Assembly (NCBI GenBank): GCA_002732685.1
Contig: NVRS01000013.1
Coordinates: 14,598 to 21,917 of the forward strand
DNA length: 7,320 nucleotides
DNA from: Robiginitomaculum sp.
Lineage (GTDB): Bacteria; Pseudomonadota; Alphaproteobacteria; Caulobacterales; Maricaulaceae
Direction of reading: 5' to 3'
Shown here in pieces: positions 5,782 to 7,320 of the stretch. Position 1 is the first letter of the stretch; each line of letters opens with the position of its first letter. The notes under the pieces were generated by a model. The model ran no database searches and had not been told where the DNA came from. It saw only the letters and a list, made by a program, of their open reading frames with translations. The translations under genes were made by a program, and so were the position numbers.

Positions 5782-7320
5782 ATGTTAGGTATCGTGAAGA
5801 AAATGTTTGGTACGGAAAACGACCGCAAGCTCAAAAAAATGCATCCAACGGTCGATAAAATCAATGCTATTGAGCCTGAGTTCGAAGCTCTAAGCGATGA
5901 GCAGCTTAAGGACAAGGTTTTAGAATTCCGTCAACGTTACAAGGACGGTGAAAGCCTTGATGACCTTATGATTGAAAGCTTTGCCACAGTGCGCGAAGCT
6001 GCCAAACGTACATTAGGACAGCGGCACTATGATGTACAACTTGTTGGTGGCATGTCCCTGCATAGGGGTGAAATTGCCGAAATGCGCACAGGTGAAGGTA
6101 AGACCCTTGTGGCAACCTTGGCGGTGTACCTCAACGCGATCCCGCAGCGCGGCGTACATGTAGTGACGGTTAATGATTATCTGGCTTCACGGGACGCAGA
6201 GTGGATGGGCGAAATTTACACTTTCCTCGGCCTGACGACTGGTTGTGTTGTACACGGTCTTGATGACCACCAACGTAAACAAGCCTATGACTGTGATGTG
6301 ACCTACGGCACAAACAACGAATTTGGTTTCGATTATCTACGCGATAATATGAAATACTCGATTGAAACCATGGCGCAACGTGGCCACTATTTCGCAATTA
6401 TCGATGAAATTGACAGTATTTTGATTGATGAAGCGCGTACACCACTAATTATCTCTGGTCCGACAGATGATCGTTCCGAATTTTACAAATTAATTGATAC
6501 ATTTATTCCGCTGATCTCAGAGGACGGCTATGACATCGATGAAAAAGCCAAAACTGCCGTATTTAACGAAGACGGCACTGAACAGATTGAAGGTATTCTA
6601 AGCGAGCAAGGCTTGCTCGAAGGGGAAAGCCTATACGACATCGAAAATGTCACCATGGTCCACCATATCAATCAAGCTTTACGCGCTCATAAACTCTACA
6701 CCAATAACAAAGACTATATTGTCAAAGATAACCAAATCATGTTGATCGACGAATTCACGGGCCGGATGATGGAAGGTCGCCGCCTATCGGAAGGCTTGCA
6801 CCAAGCTATAGAAGCCAAAGAAGGCGTGGAAATTCAGTCCGAAAATGTGACATTAGCGTCTGTAACGTTCCAAAACTATTTCCGTCTGTTTGAAAAATTA
6901 TCAGGTATGACTGGTACGGCTTTGACCGAAGCATCTGAATTTTACGATATTTATAAATTAAATGTACTGGAAATACCGACCAACCGTGAAATTTTGCGTA
7001 TCGATTCTGATGATGTCATCTACCGCACCGAACGCGAAAAATTCGACGCTATTGTCGATGAAATTCGCGAATGTCAGGCCAAAGGTCAGCCTATGTTGGT
7101 CGGCACCGTGTCCATTGAAAAGTCGGAACTGCTATCAGAATTTCTCACAGAAAAAGATATTCGCCATCAAGTTCTGAACGCTCGTTACCATGAGCAAGAA
7201 GCATCAATCATAGCCCAAGCAGGGGTACCGGGTACGATTACTATCGCCACCAATATGGCAGGTCGGGGTACAGATATCCAACTTGGCGGTAATCTGGATA
7301 TGCGCATAGAGCAAGAAGCC
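5782..7320 (+). CDS. secA: Protein translocase ATPase SecA (N-terminal part, runs off the window)
   Basis: SecA is the motor ATPase that pushes unfolded preproteins through SecYEG. The first 513 codons are present, against a usual length of about 850-900, so the rest of the motor, the helical scaffold and wing domains and any zinc tail lie beyond the edge. Nucleotide-binding domain 1 shows MRTGEGKT (Walker A, 101-108), [11 protein letters not shown] (129-139), [16 protein letters not shown] (about 174-189) and the DEAD-type box DEID (208-211) followed by [15 protein letters not shown]. The preprotein cross-linking domain covers roughly 221-370, SGMTGTA (374-380) follows it, and nucleotide-binding domain 2 shows GTVSIEKSE (441-449) and [10 protein letters not shown] (490-499). 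ATG 5782 fits the family N-terminus ([10 protein letters not shown]) and has AAGGA five bases upstream. I translated it through to the last base without a frameshift or stop. Confidence 0.98.
   Translation, partial: MLGIVKKMFGTENDRKLKKMHPTVDKINAIEPEFEALSDEQLKDKVLEFRQRYKDGESLDDLMIESFATVREAAKRTLGQRHYDVQLVGGMSLHRGEIAEMRTGEGKTLVATLAVYLNAIPQRGVHVVTVNDYLASRDAEWMGEIYTFLGLTTGCVVHGLDDHQRKQAYDCDVTYGTNNEFGFDYLRDNMKYSIETMAQRGHYFAIIDEIDSILIDEARTPLIISGPTDDRSEFYKLIDTFIPLISEDGYDIDEKAKTAVFNEDGTEQIEGILSEQGLLEGESLYDIENVTMVHHINQALRAHKLYTNNKDYIVKDNQIMLIDEFTGRMMEGRRLSEGLHQAIEAKEGVEIQSENVTLASVTFQNYFRLFEKLSGMTGTALTEASEFYDIYKLNVLEIPTNREILRIDSDDVIYRTEREKFDAIVDEIRECQAKGQPMLVGTVSIEKSELLSEFLTEKDIRHQVLNARYHEQEASIIAQAGVPGTITIATNMAGRGTDIQLGGNLDMRIEQEA

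Noticed and set aside
6403..6414. DEID instead of DEVD in the SecA DEAD-type box
   Set aside because: Ile for Val is a conservative change that keeps both acidic pairs; all other SecA motifs are normal.
1..7320. CRISPR arrays, tRNA/rRNA genes, insertion sequences, toxin-antitoxin or phage genes
   Set aside because: I saw no regular repeats, cloverleaf-type sequences, terminal inverted repeats or matching protein motifs; nearly all of the window is filled by conserved housekeeping genes.

Overview
The window looks like core chromosome of an alphaproteobacterium of moderate GC content (judged by eye, not computed). The reasons are the three-part transhydrogenase (a separate small alpha-2 membrane subunit next to PntB, as in Rhodospirillum), the divergent pair secA / parvulin-type peptidyl-prolyl isomerase followed by argJ and a mutT-type Nudix gene (an order I recall from Alphaproteobacteria), and the sequence character of AccA, ArgJ and SecA. 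The genus cannot be fixed from this sequence.

Layout. Positions 1-1768 (+ strand) hold the end of a pnt operon: the small PntA alpha-2 subunit and the complete PntB. PntB converges on accA (- strand), with only 15 bp between the stop codons. accA has its own weak promoter candidate. It is separated from the next - strand unit by a hairpin plus T-run that looks like a factor-independent terminator. That unit is read leftwards from about 5651: a lipoprotein parvulin isomerase, argJ, a mutT-like Nudix hydrolase and a very small Flp-type pilin gene. The genes overlap by 11 bp (isomerase/argJ) and 8 bp (mutT/flp), so translational coupling is likely. A 130-bp spacer then separates the isomerase from the divergent secA, which runs off the right edge after 513 codons.

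How the genes fit together. PntAB-PntB makes NADPH using the proton gradient, and AccA is the carboxyltransferase alpha subunit for malonyl-CoA. NADPH and malonyl-CoA are both inputs of fatty-acid synthesis, but the two genes converge and are not an operon. SecA drives export through SecYEG, and the divergent parvulin lipoprotein probably helps fold exported proteins. ArgJ (arginine biosynthesis) and MutT (nucleotide pool cleaning) are housekeeping passengers of the same transcript.

The one odd locus is the tiny pilin gene at 2856-3044. It is clearly Flp-like, but it lacks the conserved glycine just before the prepilin-peptidase cut and has valine there. It has no in-frame ATG, and it sits one base out of frame from an ATGATG that overlaps the mutT stop in the classic coupling arrangement. 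It also stands alone, with no tad/cpa assembly genes in view. It is either a decaying orphan pilin, a sequencing indel, or a small membrane protein derived from a pilin. I see no CRISPR array, tRNA, rRNA, insertion sequence or obvious horizontally acquired system.
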